Assembly: GCA_023399035.1 (NCBI GenBank)
Contig: JAEWQX010000092.1
Span: 1 to 24,956 of the forward strand
Origin: Bacillota bacterium
GTDB taxonomy: Bacteria > Bacillota > Clostridia > Clostridiales > Clostridiaceae
DNA length: 24,956 bases
Reading direction: 5' to 3'
This document shows, in pieces, positions 7,472 to 16,145 of this stretch (positions within the stretch are counted from its first letter, which is position 1; each line of letters opens with the position of its first letter). A model generated the notes under the pieces. It ran no database searches. It saw nothing but the letters and a program-made list of their open reading frames with translations, and had not been told where the DNA came from. The position numbers and the translations under genes were made by a program.

Positions 7472-8680
7472 ATGATTATCCATGGTGATGCAGCATTTAT
7501 GATTCTTTCTACAGCACTTGTGTCAATCATGATACTAGGACTTTCCTTCTTTTATGGCAGCATTGCAGGAAGAAAGAATTCATTGACAATGATATTTGAT
7601 ACATTTATATCCATAGATGTTGTAACAATATTATGGATCTTTGGTGGATTTGGATTGACTTTTGGAGATGATATTGCAGGCATAATAGGCAATCCTGCTC
7701 AATATTTTGGATTCAGTGGAACGAATTCTGTAATAAATATTCAATATAACACTAATATCCCCCTTTTATTATTCTTTATGTATCAGCTCATGTTTGCTAT
7801 AACTGCTGCAGCTATAATGACTGGCGCATATGGAGATAAATTGACAATCTCCGGATGGATCAGGATTTTAATCTTATGGATGATAATGATATACTTCCCT
7901 GTTGCTCACTGGATATGGGGCGGAGGCTTCTTATCAAAAATGGGATTTGTAGATTATGCAGGGGGCACAGTAATCCATATAACAAGCGGATTTGGATGCC
8001 TTGGCGGAGTTTATTTCTTAGGATGGAAATTGGGAAAAGAACATAAGGATTCTTTCAATTTAACCTTTTCTGCAGTTGGTGCTGCTCTGCTGTTTTTAGG
8101 CTCATTTGGATTTATTTCTGGAGGATCACTTGCTTCTGCTGATACTGCTGCAATTGTTTTTGCAAATACATCTTCTGCTATTTCCTCTTCAATGATAACT
8201 TGGACTATTCTACACTACATAAATCATAAATCATTTTCTTTCTCACAACTAATTATGAGTGCACTTTCTGGATTTATTGCTATTTCACCATGCTCTGGAT
8301 ATATAAGACCATTAAGTTCAGTTTTTGTTGGAGTCTTAGGCTCAGTAATATGTTTCCTTGCAGTAAAATTTGAACGTAATAAATTTGACGGTTCATTTTG
8401 TGTCTTTAGTATTCATGGAATTGGAGGATTTGCAGGCACATTACTTGCAGGACTATTTGCAGATAGTACAGTTAATGGAGTAAATAGTGACCTTGGACAA
8501 TTTTTAATACAATTATTTGGCTCTTCCATAGTTGCAGTATATTCAGCTGTTGTTACATATTTAATTTTCGTTGCTGCTGATAAAATGAAATCTATCAGAA
8601 TAAGCCCTGAAATGCAAAAAAGCGGTTTAGATAAATCATTTTTTACGGAATGCTTTAATGATTATAAAAGAAGCAGATAA
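7472..8680 (+). CDS. amt: Ammonium channel, Amt family
   Basis: This integral membrane channel conducts ammonium/ammonia into the cell. At 402 aa it has about eleven membrane helices. The pore histidine pair is present: His169 in AGGTVIHITSGFG and His315 in IHGIGGFAGTLLAG, matching the positions of the AmtB twin histidines. The N-terminal signature GDAAFMILSTALV and the GLSFFYGSIAGRKN segment also fit. ATG 7472 is preferred over the in-frame ATG 7454. No GlnK/PII gene is adjacent, unlike the common amt-glnK pair, so partner regulation must come from elsewhere. The gene appears to be transcribed alone. Confidence 0.93.
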   Translation: MIIHGDAAFMILSTALVSIMILGLSFFYGSIAGRKNSLTMIFDTFISIDVVTILWIFGGFGLTFGDDIAGIIGNPAQYFGFSGTNSVINIQYNTNIPLLLFFMYQLMFAITAAAIMTGAYGDKLTISGWIRILILWMIMIYFPVAHWIWGGGFLSKMGFVDYAGGTVIHITSGFGCLGGVYFLGWKLGKEHKDSFNLTFSAVGAALLFLGSFGFISGGSLASADTAAIVFANTSSAISSSMITWTILHYINHKSFSFSQLIMSALSGFIAISPCSGYIRPLSSVFVGVLGSVICFLAVKFERNKFDGSFCVFSIHGIGGFAGTLLAGLFADSTVNGVNSDLGQFLIQLFGSSIVAVYSAVVTYLIFVAADKMKSIRISPEMQKSGLDKSFFTECFNDYKRSR

Positions 8681-9126
8681 AATATATAACGCTTTCTGCC
8701 ATTCATGAATTGTTCTGATCAAATGTACAAAAAATTTATCTTGAATACAGCTTAATGCCATAAAATTATAAAGTAGTTGAAATTATATTTTTTATCAGAA
8801 TTCAAGTTCTAATATTACCAATTAATGTTGACAATTAACTCATAACTCTTACGTGTTTATTAATTTATATATTAAAAAGGAAACACTTAATTTACTATAG
8901 TGCTTCCTTTATGATATAATTCAATAGTTTAATATCAACTTTTGTCTTATCTTTTCCTACAAATATCATTCCTATTGTCTCATTTCTTCTATGCTTATTT
9001 CTATACAAATGTATATTATACAATAAAAGTGCATATTATTTTTATATATAGCCGTTATTTTGTATACTATCAGCATAAATATGCAATATCATCATAATAA
9101 AGTCACTAATTTATAATCTGTAAACT
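8681..9126. other. Intergenic region with a decayed minus-strand gene end
   Basis: A 46-codon open stretch on the minus strand (9035 down to the stop at 8895-8897) reads protein-like, with NETIGMIFVGKDKTKVDIKL near its middle. It has no start with a ribosome site, and a stop lies just upstream. It ends inside a hairpin with a minus-strand T tract, so it looks like the 3' end of a lost gene together with its terminator. Its family is not recognised. Nothing else is evident. Confidence 0.35.
8876..8910 (-). terminator. Hairpin terminator, best oriented for the minus strand
   Basis: AAAGGAAACACT (8876-8887) pairs with AGTGCTTCCTTT (8899-8910) with one mismatch. Read on the minus strand the stem is followed by TTAATATA after a CCTTTTT run. 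It overlaps the stop of the decayed minus-strand frame and could also serve as a weak end for the ammonium channel transcript. Confidence 0.55.
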
Positions 9127-9162
9127 AAAAACTCATAGATGTTTATTTCTCTATGAGTTTTT
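9127..9162 (-). terminator. Terminator of the 2-hydroxyacid dehydrogenase gene
   Basis: A 13-bp perfect stem AAAAACTCATAGA/TCTATGAGTTTTT (9127-9139, 9150-9162) lies 15 nt past the dehydrogenase stop on the minus strand and is followed by TAGTTT. It is symmetric. Confidence 0.85.
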
Positions 9163-9177
9163 ATAATATAATAGAAT

Positions 9178-10122
9178 TTATACTATAAGATTTTGAGGAT
9201 TTCCATTCATATATTTATTTATATTTTCAAAGACAATTTCTGCTCTCTTCACCATAGATTCCTTTGTGGCAAAAGCAACATGAGGAGTAACAATAAGATT
9301 TGGTGCTTCAAATAATACATGGTCTGTTGGAATTGGAGGTTCAATTTCAAATACATCTACTCCTGCACCTGCAATAGTTCCATTTTTCAACGCATCACTT
9401 AAAGCCTTGCTGTCAATAACAGGACCTCTCGCAGTATTTATTAAGACTGCATTTTTCTTCATTAATTTAATGTTTTCCTCATTTATCAATCCCTTAGTTG
9501 AATCATTTAGTGGTACGTGAAGAGATACGATATCACATGTAGATAGCAGTGTGTTTAAATCTACATATTTTATTCCGTTTCCTTCTTTAACAGTTCTGCT
9601 GTATCCATAAACTTCACATCCAAAAGCCTTTGCAATATTAGCAACTCTCATTCCAATTGCACCAGTTCCTACAACACCAAACTTCTTTCCTTCAAGTTCG
9701 AATCCTACAAGCCCGTTTTTAGTTCCACCTTCTCTTGTAACCTTATTACACTTATCAATATTTCTATATATATTTATAAGCATACCAAAGACAAGATCTG
9801 CAACAGCAGAAGTTGAATATCCTGCGCAATTGCATACTGTAATTCCTCTTTCCCTGCAGTAATCTATATCAACATGGTCTACGCCTGTAAATGCAACACA
9901 TATCATCTTTAAATTGGGGCACTTTTCCATAACTTCCTTTTTATATTTAAAGTTTGACAGTACTACTATTTCTGCCTCTTTACTTCTTTTTATCAATGTT
10001 TCAGTGTCTTCTACCCTATTATCATAATATGTGATTTCAACTCGGTCACCTAGCATGCTTTCTGCCATATTCAATAGCTTTTCCTTTTCAACACCTAATG
10101 GTTCTAAAATGACTAATTTCAT
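9178..10122 (-). CDS. NAD-dependent D-2-hydroxyacid dehydrogenase
   Basis: This cytosolic oxidoreductase interconverts 2-oxoacids and D-2-hydroxyacids with NAD(P)H. Over 314 aa the split catalytic domain surrounds a Rossmann fold. The dinucleotide motif GVVGTGAIG is at residues 149-157. The catalytic triad is visible as Arg232 (NTARGPVID), Glu261 (DVFEIEPP) and His281 (VTPHVAFAT). The family includes glycerate/hydroxypyruvate reductase, D-lactate dehydrogenase and the first step of serine synthesis; substrate cannot be assigned. It lacks the C-terminal ACT regulatory domain of long SerA forms. AGGGGGA lies about 7 nt before ATG at 10122. It is a single gene with its own terminator, divergent from the Na/Pi gene. 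Confidence 0.92.
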   Translation of the reverse strand: MKLVILEPLGVEKEKLLNMAESMLGDRVEITYYDNRVEDTETLIKRSKEAEIVVLSNFKYKKEVMEKCPNLKMICVAFTGVDHVDIDYCRERGITVCNCAGYSTSAVADLVFGMLINIYRNIDKCNKVTREGGTKNGLVGFELEGKKFGVVGTGAIGMRVANIAKAFGCEVYGYSRTVKEGNGIKYVDLNTLLSTCDIVSLHVPLNDSTKGLINEENIKLMKKNAVLINTARGPVIDSKALSDALKNGTIAGAGVDVFEIEPPIPTDHVLFEAPNLIVTPHVAFATKESMVKRAEIVFENINKYMNGNPQNLIV

Positions 10123-10585
10123 AGCATTTCCCCCTGTAAATTAAATATTATAGTTTAAACATTTTTTAAATTATTATATCTGAATATTATTTTACACTAT
10201 TATACATATTAATTACATATTAATTTTTATATGTGAAACATAATAAATGAAATTTCATAATATAAATTTATGTAAAAATAAAAAAGCTGAAAACATAGAT
10301 TTCAATTATTGAAAATATATTATATGAATATTTTCAATTAACTTTTATTATCAAGCTTAAAATTATATTTTCAATTCACAAAATATAATTTTCATAATAT
10401 TTTTTACTATACTTAAGTCCTATAAATTATAAACAAAAGTAATGTTCAGTATTTCAATAAAATATCTATTATGAAGAGGTATATTAAATTTAAGTTAAAA
10501 TATTAAGTGATTATATTAACATTTTGATAAGAATAAGTTAAAATTTAGTTATAAATACAAATTTTATATGTAAGGAGATAAACTA
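10123..10585. other. Divergent intergenic region with AT-rich palindromes
   Basis: 463 bp without a gene. It carries an 11-bp inverted repeat ATTGAAAATAT/ATATTTTCAAT (10308-10318, 10328-10338) and a perfect 13-bp one AAAATTATATTTT/AAAATATAATTTT (10359-10371, 10380-10392). The word TTTTCAAT recurs in both. They may be operators, or terminator-like stems. I could not identify a confident promoter pair for either flanking gene. Confidence 0.4.
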
Positions 10586-12199
10586 GTGGATACAATAAAA
10601 ATTTTAATTGAACTTATGGGTGGACTAGGTTTATTTATTTACGGCATGAAGCTCATGGGTGATGGTCTTGAAAATGCAGCAGGGGAAGGACTTAAACATA
10701 TTCTTGAAAAAGTAACGAGCAATCGTCTTATGGGCGTTGCAGTAGGCACAATTATAACTGCGGTAATTCAAAGCAGCAGTGCTACTACTGTAATGGTTGT
10801 AGGTTTTGTTAATGCAGGACTTATGACATTGTCGCAGGCTCTTGGTGTTATTATGGGGGCCAATATTGGTACTACTATAACTGCACAGCTTGTAGCTTTC
10901 AAACTTGATCAAATTGCACCTCTTTTTGTCTTCACTGGAGCTGCCGTAGTAATGTTTGCAAAAGCAAAGGAAAGAATTGAAATAGGAAATATAATTCTCG
11001 GCTTTGGTATACTATTTACTGGAATGGGAGCAATGACAGCCGCAATGGCCCCTATATCAGCATCACCTCAGTTTACAAGTCTTATACTGGCTGTTGGTGA
11101 TAACTGGTTAATAGGTATTATCACTGGATTGGCATTTACAGCACTTTTACAAAGTTCATCAGCTACTACAGGTATTTTAATTGCTCTTGCATCAACAAAT
11201 GGAATCACTATAAATCTTGCAATTCCAATACTTTTTGGATGTAATATTGGTACATGCGTTACTGCTATGATTGCAAGTATAGGCACAAATAAGACTGCTC
11301 ATAAAGCTGCTCTTCTTCATTTGATCTTTAATGTAACAGGTACAATTATATTTATACCTTTCCTTGGATACCTAGGAGATTTTGTAGCAACAACAAGCAA
11401 TGACATAAGCAGACAGATAGCCAATGCACATACTATCTTCAATATAACAAATACAGCACTGCTTCTTCCATTTGGAAACTTCATAATTAAATTTGTAAAT
11501 AAGGTAATCCCTTGTGAAGATAAAATTGAAAAAATGGGTCCAAAATTTCTTGACAACAGATTTCTTGAAACACCTGTAATTGCAGCTGGCCAGGTAATAA
11601 AGGAAACAATAAGAATGGCAAACAAGGCTAAAAAGAATGTAGAGCTTTCAATGAAAGGTTTTATAAATAATGATGAAGAAATGATCAATAAAGTCTATGA
11701 AAATGAAAAACTTATTAACATACTTGAAGAATCAATAACAACCTACCTTGTAAAGCTTTCAAAGTGTATATTGTCAGATAAGGAAAAAGTTATTGTTGCT
11801 TCAACCTTCCATGTTGTAATAGATATTGAGAGAATCGGCGACCATGCTGAAAATATTGCAGACCTTGCAGTTGAAAAGATAAATAAGAAGCTGAAATACA
11901 GCAATGAGGCATTAGATGAAATAAATGAAATCTATACTGCTGTTATGGATGCATTGAATATTGCAATTACATCTTATGGAACAAGAGATGTCAATAAAGC
12001 AAAATCAATAAGTGGAATAGAAAATCTGATTGACTCATATCAGAAAAATTATAGAGAAAGACATATTAAGAGATTATATGATGGAAAATGTACTGCAAAT
12101 GAAGGCGCTATTTTCTTGGATCTTATAACTGATTTTGAAAGAATAGGCGACCACTCAACCAATATAGCTGAAAATGTGATAGGAAGTTCAATTGATTAA
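10586..12199 (+). CDS. Na+/phosphate cotransporter with PhoU-like domain
   Basis: This 537-aa membrane transporter takes up phosphate with sodium. Residues 1-310 hold two inverted membrane repeats, each with the signature QSSSATT (62-68 and 189-195), which line the substrate path. Residues 335-535 are a cytoplasmic helical PhoU-type domain with two metal-binding repeats, IERIGDHAENIADLA and FERIGDHSTNIAEN. This fusion is the standard NptA/YjbB-type architecture. Translation starts at GTG 10586, supported by AAGGAG 8 nt upstream. No pst or pho genes are nearby. A strong terminator follows about 30 nt after the stop. Confidence 0.93.
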   Translation: MDTIKILIELMGGLGLFIYGMKLMGDGLENAAGEGLKHILEKVTSNRLMGVAVGTIITAVIQSSSATTVMVVGFVNAGLMTLSQALGVIMGANIGTTITAQLVAFKLDQIAPLFVFTGAAVVMFAKAKERIEIGNIILGFGILFTGMGAMTAAMAPISASPQFTSLILAVGDNWLIGIITGLAFTALLQSSSATTGILIALASTNGITINLAIPILFGCNIGTCVTAMIASIGTNKTAHKAALLHLIFNVTGTIIFIPFLGYLGDFVATTSNDISRQIANAHTIFNITNTALLLPFGNFIIKFVNKVIPCEDKIEKMGPKFLDNRFLETPVIAAGQVIKETIRMANKAKKNVELSMKGFINNDEEMINKVYENEKLINILEESITTYLVKLSKCILSDKEKVIVASTFHVVIDIERIGDHAENIADLAVEKINKKLKYSNEALDEINEIYTAVMDALNIAITSYGTRDVNKAKSISGIENLIDSYQKNYRERHIKRLYDGKCTANEGAIFLDLITDFERIGDHSTNIAENVIGSSID

Positions 12200-12229
12200 C
12201 CTTTCAATAAAAGATAATCAGGCAAGCTA

Positions 12230-12275
12230 AAAGACAAAGATAGGAATTATGGTACATATAATTCCTGTCTTTTAT
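12230..12275 (+). terminator. Terminator of the Na/Pi cotransporter gene
   Basis: The stem around AGGAATTAT/ATAATTCCT, extended by GA/TC with a G-U pair, is followed by TTTTATTATTTT on the plus strand. On the minus strand it also has AAAGACA/TGTCTTT flanks, so it can act both ways. Confidence 0.8.
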
Positions 12276-12403
12276 TATTTTACAGTTAGTATACGATATT
12301 CGGTAAATGTTTTAATATTCTCGTCTTTATCTTCAGGTTTATCTTCTTCAGTTGCGTCGTTATCTTTTTTAATGTTAATCTTAGAAACAATTTCTGGAAC
12401 CAT
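12275..12403 (-). pseudogene. Possible 3' remnant of a minus-strand gene (42 codons)
   Basis: On the minus strand, from ATG 12403 to the TAA at 12275, the frame reads MVPEIVSKINIKKDNDATEE and continues as an acidic/lysine-rich stretch ending FTEYRILTVK. It has no ribosome site, and an in-frame stop lies a few codons upstream. Composition is protein-like and it ends right at a terminator hairpin, so a leftover gene end is more likely than an active gene. The family is not recognised. It could also be chance. Confidence 0.3.
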
Positions 12404-12543
12404 ATTAACCAATGTAAATATTTATAAATAAAAAAGAGAGCTTAAATGTAATTCATAAATAATAATTTATTGAATATAATAATAAATAGTCTTATATCTA
12501 AAAAATAATCTTATAAATTTGAAATAGTACAGGAGATAATATT

Positions 12544-13926
12544 ATGGATGATAACAAAAGAAATATGCTTGCAACTGCTCCAGTAAATAAACTTCTTATA
12601 AAATTTGCTGTACCGAGTATTATTGCAATGCTTGTAAGCGCTTTATATAACATTGTAGATCAGTTTTTTATAGGAAGAAGCATAGGCACACTTGGAAATG
12701 CTGCAACAAACATCGTTTTTCCATTAAGCACATCATGTGTAGCACTGTCACTTCTTCTTGGAATTGGGGGTGCTTCCACATTTAATCTTGCTATGGGTGC
12801 AGGGAAAAAGGAAGATGGCGCTTACTATATAGGTAATGCAGCAACTTTATTAATTTCAAGCGGCATTATCTTATGTATTATTGTACAGCTGTTTACAAGA
12901 CCGCTTTTATTATTTTTTGGAGCTCCTGATGATGTAATGCCTTATGCAGTTCCTTATACATATATAACATCATTTGGTTTTCCATTTCTTATATTTGCAA
13001 CGGGAGGCGGACATTTAATACGTGCTGATGGAAGTCCCAAATATGCTATGCTGTGCAATCTTACTGGTGCTGCAATAAATACAATACTTGATCCTTTATT
13101 AATTTTTGTATTCAACATGGGTATGGCAGGTGCTGCAATTGCAACAATAATAGGTCAGATATGTTCTGGAATCCTTGTAATACTGTACATACGTAAATAT
13201 AAAACAGTAAAATTAAAGATAGAACATCTTAAGGTAAGATTGAAATATACAAGAAAGATTATTTCTCTTGGTGCATCACCATTTATTAATCAGATTGCAA
13301 TGATGGTGACACAGATTGTCATGAATAAATCACTTACTTATTATGGTGCATTATCACAATATGGCGAATCTATCCCACTTGCGTGTTCAGGAATAATAAC
13401 AAAAGTTAATATGCTTTTCTTTGCAATAATAATAGGTATTTCTCAGGGACTTCAGCCTATTGTAAGCTTTAATTATGGTGCAGAGAAATATGACAGAGTT
13501 AAATCTTCATACATTTTAGCTTGTAAGATAGCATTTTTGATTTCAATAATTGCATTTTTGGTCTTTCAGTTTGCCCCAAGGCAGATAATATCATTGTTTG
13601 GAAGAGGCTCTGAAATGTATTTTGAATTTGCAACATCCTATTTTAGGATTTTCTTATTCTTTACGTTCTTGAATTTTGTACAGCCGATTACATCAAACTT
13701 CTTTACTGCAATAGGAAAACCGCTTAAAGGAATACTTCTTTCCCTTACAAGACAGATAATATTTTTACTTCCTCTTATAATAATCTTTCCTTTATATATT
13801 GGAATTGATGGAGTAATGTATGCAGGTCCTGTAGCTGATTTTATGGCTGCAGCCACAGGCATTGTGCTTGTTTACTTCGAATTGAAGAATCTTGGTGTTC
13901 CTAAAAAGGCTGGTATGGCAATCTGA
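12544..13926 (+). CDS. MATE family multidrug/toxin exporter
   Basis: This 460-aa membrane protein has twelve predicted helices in two homologous halves (about 15-230 and 240-450). The N-terminal signature PSIIAMLVSALYNIVDQFFI and the region following it match the DinF/NorM-like clostridial MATE group. Such proteins expel cationic drugs or metabolites using a Na+ or H+ gradient; the substrate cannot be told from sequence. AGGAGA lies about 8 nt before ATG. It has no adjacent regulator: the MarR gene at 17 kb is remote and on the other strand. A perfect 19-bp terminator follows. Confidence 0.93.
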   Translation: MDDNKRNMLATAPVNKLLIKFAVPSIIAMLVSALYNIVDQFFIGRSIGTLGNAATNIVFPLSTSCVALSLLLGIGGASTFNLAMGAGKKEDGAYYIGNAATLLISSGIILCIIVQLFTRPLLLFFGAPDDVMPYAVPYTYITSFGFPFLIFATGGGHLIRADGSPKYAMLCNLTGAAINTILDPLLIFVFNMGMAGAAIATIIGQICSGILVILYIRKYKTVKLKIEHLKVRLKYTRKIISLGASPFINQIAMMVTQIVMNKSLTYYGALSQYGESIPLACSGIITKVNMLFFAIIIGISQGLQPIVSFNYGAEKYDRVKSSYILACKIAFLISIIAFLVFQFAPRQIISLFGRGSEMYFEFATSYFRIFLFFTFLNFVQPITSNFFTAIGKPLKGILLSLTRQIIFLLPLIIIFPLYIGIDGVMYAGPVADFMAAATGIVLVYFELKNLGVPKKAGMAI

Positions 13927-14004
13927 TTTTATATATTTTAGTTCATAAATTTATTAATATCTTACTTTAAGCTGTATCTTATTTATGCTTATAAATTACA
14001 TATA

Positions 14005-14052
14005 TAAAATAAATGCTGTTTTCATAAGTTTCTGAAAACAGCATTTATTTTA
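14005..14052. terminator. Bidirectional terminator, MATE gene and coat operon
   Basis: A perfect 19-bp stem TAAAATAAATGCTGTTTTC/GAAAACAGCATTTATTTTA (14005-14023, 14034-14052) with a 10-nt loop lies between convergent genes. Flanking A and T runs serve both directions. Confidence 0.9.
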
Positions 14053-14085
14053 AGTTTGATTCTATACCATATCTTTAGTAAGCTT

Positions 14086-14634
14086 TTATTGTTGAACTAA
14101 ATTATATAAATTTCCTATAGCTTCACTTTCCTGTTGTGGCACTGGGCTTAAAGGATAGAATCCATTCTTGACCATCCACTGCCATACTTCATATGCATGG
14201 TTGCAGCTCATTGTAAATGCATCTTTTAAAAATTCCCTTAGTTCAGGATTGCTTGCTTCCATTGCACTCCAGGCATATTCTCTTCCGGCTCTCTTTAATG
14301 TTAAAAGATATCCTGTAGCTATTTCTCTATCATTTAACTTTTGAACATCAGTCCTTGGTGTAGCTGGTACTGGTGCTACAGGTGCCTTTGTAAAGTCTTG
14401 TAATATTTTCTTTAATTGTGGAACATTTAATTTTTCATTTGGAGCGCTTGCTTCTTTAACAAATTTGACTTTCATATTGTAATCATGAATATGTACTGGA
14501 AGGTGCTGTTCTAAAATAGATTTTAATTCTGAATCAGTTACTTCATTTTTATATAATGCCATATTTGTTATGCTGTTAAAGCAGCTTAATATTAATTCGC
14601 TTAAGTTATGTAGTTCACCACATGTCAATTGCAT
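14086..14634 (-). CDS. CotF-family spore coat protein
   Basis: A ferritin-like helical protein of the CotF family, found in the coat of spores of Firmicutes. Residues 1-80 form one helix pair. Residues 80-105 are a Pro/Ala-rich linker (KAPVAPVPATPRT). Residues 107-175 are the CotF core: DREIATGYLLTLKRAGREYA, then MSCNHAYEVWQWMVKNGFYP. It is the second gene of an operon, 27 bp behind the Mn-catalase-like gene, with AGGAGG upstream of its ATG. Expression in the mother cell during sporulation is expected from the family but no sigma site lies directly upstream. Confidence 0.88.
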   Translation of the reverse strand: MQLTCGELHNLSELILSCFNSITNMALYKNEVTDSELKSILEQHLPVHIHDYNMKVKFVKEASAPNEKLNVPQLKKILQDFTKAPVAPVPATPRTDVQKLNDREIATGYLLTLKRAGREYAWSAMEASNPELREFLKDAFTMSCNHAYEVWQWMVKNGFYPLSPVPQQESEAIGNLYNLVQQ

Positions 14635-14661
14635 TATAAAATTCCTCCTTAGTTTATAAAC

Positions 14662-15330
14662 TTATCTTCTTGGATTATCAAAAGATGGTGGTGTAGGATT
14701 AGGAGCTTCATGATGTGGACCAGGGTTAGATAAATCGAAGTATAATTTAGAATCTTCAGTAACTCCAAAATCCTTATTTGAGCCAGTCTTCTGTACTTTA
14801 TTTAGAGCTTCTCTGAATAAAGCATTGTGAGCTTCTTCTCTGTTTAGTAAGAAATCAATAGTTGCTCTTACTTCTTTATCATCTATCTGCCTGTATAGAT
14901 ATTCATAAACAACTTTAGCTCTCTGTTCAGATGCTATATTTGATAATAAATCAGCTACCAAATCGCCAGTAACACTTACATAATCTGCTGTCCAGGAATA
15001 TCCTGATGAATTTACAAGTCCTGGTGCTAATCCAAATAAAACATGGGTTTCAATTTCACCATGTTCTACTTTTTCATTAGATACATCATGACCATTTAGT
15101 AAATTTATTGTTTGTGATACCATTTCCATATGGCTTAGCTCTTCTGCACCAATATCCAAGAATAAATCTTTAATTTCTTGATCTTTAATTCTAAAACTTT
15201 GAGAAATATACTGCAGTGCTGCTTTAAGTTCTCCATTTGCACCTCCCAGCTGTTCCTGCATAAGAACTGCATATTGTGGATTTGCTCTTTCAACTTTTAC
15301 TTCATGTAATAACTGTTTTTTTATGTTCAA
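14662..15330 (-). CDS. Manganese catalase-like spore coat protein (CotJC type)
   Basis: This 222-aa ferritin-like protein would break down hydrogen peroxide with a dimanganese centre. All five metal ligands of the family are present: Glu34 (GGANGE), Glu64 and His67 (EELSHMEMV), Glu135 (ASEQRA) and His168 (REEAH). The C-terminal tail is Pro-rich (PGPHHEAPNPTPPSF), which is common in coat versions. The start is TTG at 15330, about 10 nt after AGGTG; an in-frame TGA just upstream rules out a longer form. It leads a two-gene operon with the CotF-type gene. Spore oxidative protection is the likely role; whether the enzyme is active is untested. Confidence 0.9.
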   Translation of the reverse strand: MNIKKQLLHEVKVERANPQYAVLMQEQLGGANGELKAALQYISQSFRIKDQEIKDLFLDIGAEELSHMEMVSQTINLLNGHDVSNEKVEHGEIETHVLFGLAPGLVNSSGYSWTADYVSVTGDLVADLLSNIASEQRAKVVYEYLYRQIDDKEVRATIDFLLNREEAHNALFREALNKVQKTGSNKDFGVTEDSKLYFDLSNPGPHHEAPNPTPPSFDNPRR

Positions 15331-15346
15331 ACAATGTTTTCACCTA

Positions 15347-15399
15347 CAGATAATATACTTTTTTCTTATATATTATCTGCTATCTATACAATAATATTC
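15347..15399 (-). promoter_or_regulatory. Candidate sporulation (sigma-E/K-like) promoter and palindrome
   Basis: On the minus strand GAATATT (15393-15399) matches the sigma-E -35 pattern, and GATAATATA (15369-15377) is a one-mismatch CATANNNTA-type -10, 15 nt apart. The same place holds a perfect 11-bp inverted repeat CAGATAATATA/TATATTATCTG (15347-15357, 15369-15379), which could instead be a terminator for the Spo0E-like gene or an operator. Confidence 0.3.
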
Positions 15400-15424
15400 A
15401 TATAAGTTACATATACAAACTCTA

Positions 15425-15583
15425 TTAATTGACTATTCTATTATATTCATTCAATACACTATCCAGTATTTGACTTACTTCAATTACTTTCCAATGTAAT
15501 AAGCTTTTTTCTTTTTTAATTAAATCGTGCATTAATTCACGCAATTCTTCTATTTGTATTTCTAATTTTATCTCTTTGCTCAT
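15425..15583 (-). CDS. Spo0E-like aspartyl-phosphate phosphatase, 52 aa
   Basis: A short gene with an excellent ribosome site (AAAGGGG, 7 nt before ATG at 15583). The 52-aa protein is two helices. The second holds the family signature SQILDSVLNEY (canonical SQELD), and the first contains IEELRELMHDLIKKE, as in Spo0E, YisI and YnzD. Members remove phosphate from Spo0A and so delay sporulation. It lies upstream of the coat operon on the same strand, separated by a palindrome. The match of both helices to the family makes this secure despite the length. No promoter is evident. Confidence 0.88.
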   Translation of the reverse strand: MSKEIKLEIQIEELRELMHDLIKKEKSLLHWKVIEVSQILDSVLNEYNRIVN

Positions 15584-15830
15584 ATAATTCCCCTTTCTTT
15601 TTATAAATTATACACTTTAAGGTATTATATGTATATTTTCGCTATTTAAAAAAATATTACTATCTAATTGCTTGTCTGTTATTTTTCTTATTAATTGCAC
15701 TAAATAATTAGCCATTTATCAATATTTTTTCAATTAATTAACTATTCCATATATTTTATATATGATAGTAATTATTATTTAATATAAAATATATATAATA
15801 ATTTATATTTATCCATTCTGTTTATGATTT
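15584..15830. other. Very AT-rich intergenic region
   Basis: 247 bp, almost entirely A and T, between the Spo0E-like gene and the helicase remnant. I see no ORF or clear hairpin. Confidence 0.4.
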
Positions 15831-16145
15831 TTGAAAGTATTTTTATTAAGATTGTCACAATTATTTAGAATCATTTTTAGTTTTTACCATGAATCAATTT
15901 ACAGAAAACAGAGAGAGTATACTAGAAAAACTTCTGTCCCAAGCCTTTCACAATATAAGCTCAATCCTAATAAAATGCAGGTTCAAGCCATACAAAGCCT
16001 GCAGAGACTAAGAGAAAATAGTGAAGATAAAGGGTTGCTGATTTCAGCTACAGGTACTGGTAAAACCTATCTATCTGCTTTTGAATTAAGAGAATATAAT
16101 CCTATTCGTACATTTTTATTTTTGCTTCATAGCATCTACAACTAA
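15831..16145 (+). pseudogene. Fragment of a DUF3427-type DEAD/DEAH helicase
   Basis: The frame from 15885 onward reads FYHESIYRKQREYT, then LNPNKMQVQAIQSLQ, then the Walker A region LLISATGTGKTYLSAF, then REYNPIRTFLFLLH and a stop. That is the linker plus motif I of the large (about 1000-aa) helicases that carry a phospholipase-D-like nuclease and DUF3427 domain. Motifs II to VI and the N-terminal nuclease are absent, and the TTG at 15831 has no ribosome site. The fragment overlaps the last codons of the convergent MutT gene, so a deletion fused the two. It is not functional as a helicase. Confidence 0.75.

Noticed and set aside
12249..12431. 60-codon plus-strand ORF starting in the Na/Pi terminator
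   Set aside because: Its ATG lies inside the hairpin loop, there is no ribosome site, and the Ser/Leu-rich product is what the complement of the acidic minus-strand frame would give.
15889..16010. Alternative plus-strand frame MNQFTENRE... over the helicase remnant
   Set aside because: The other frame carries the recognisable Walker A motif, and this one has no ribosome site or recognisable motif.
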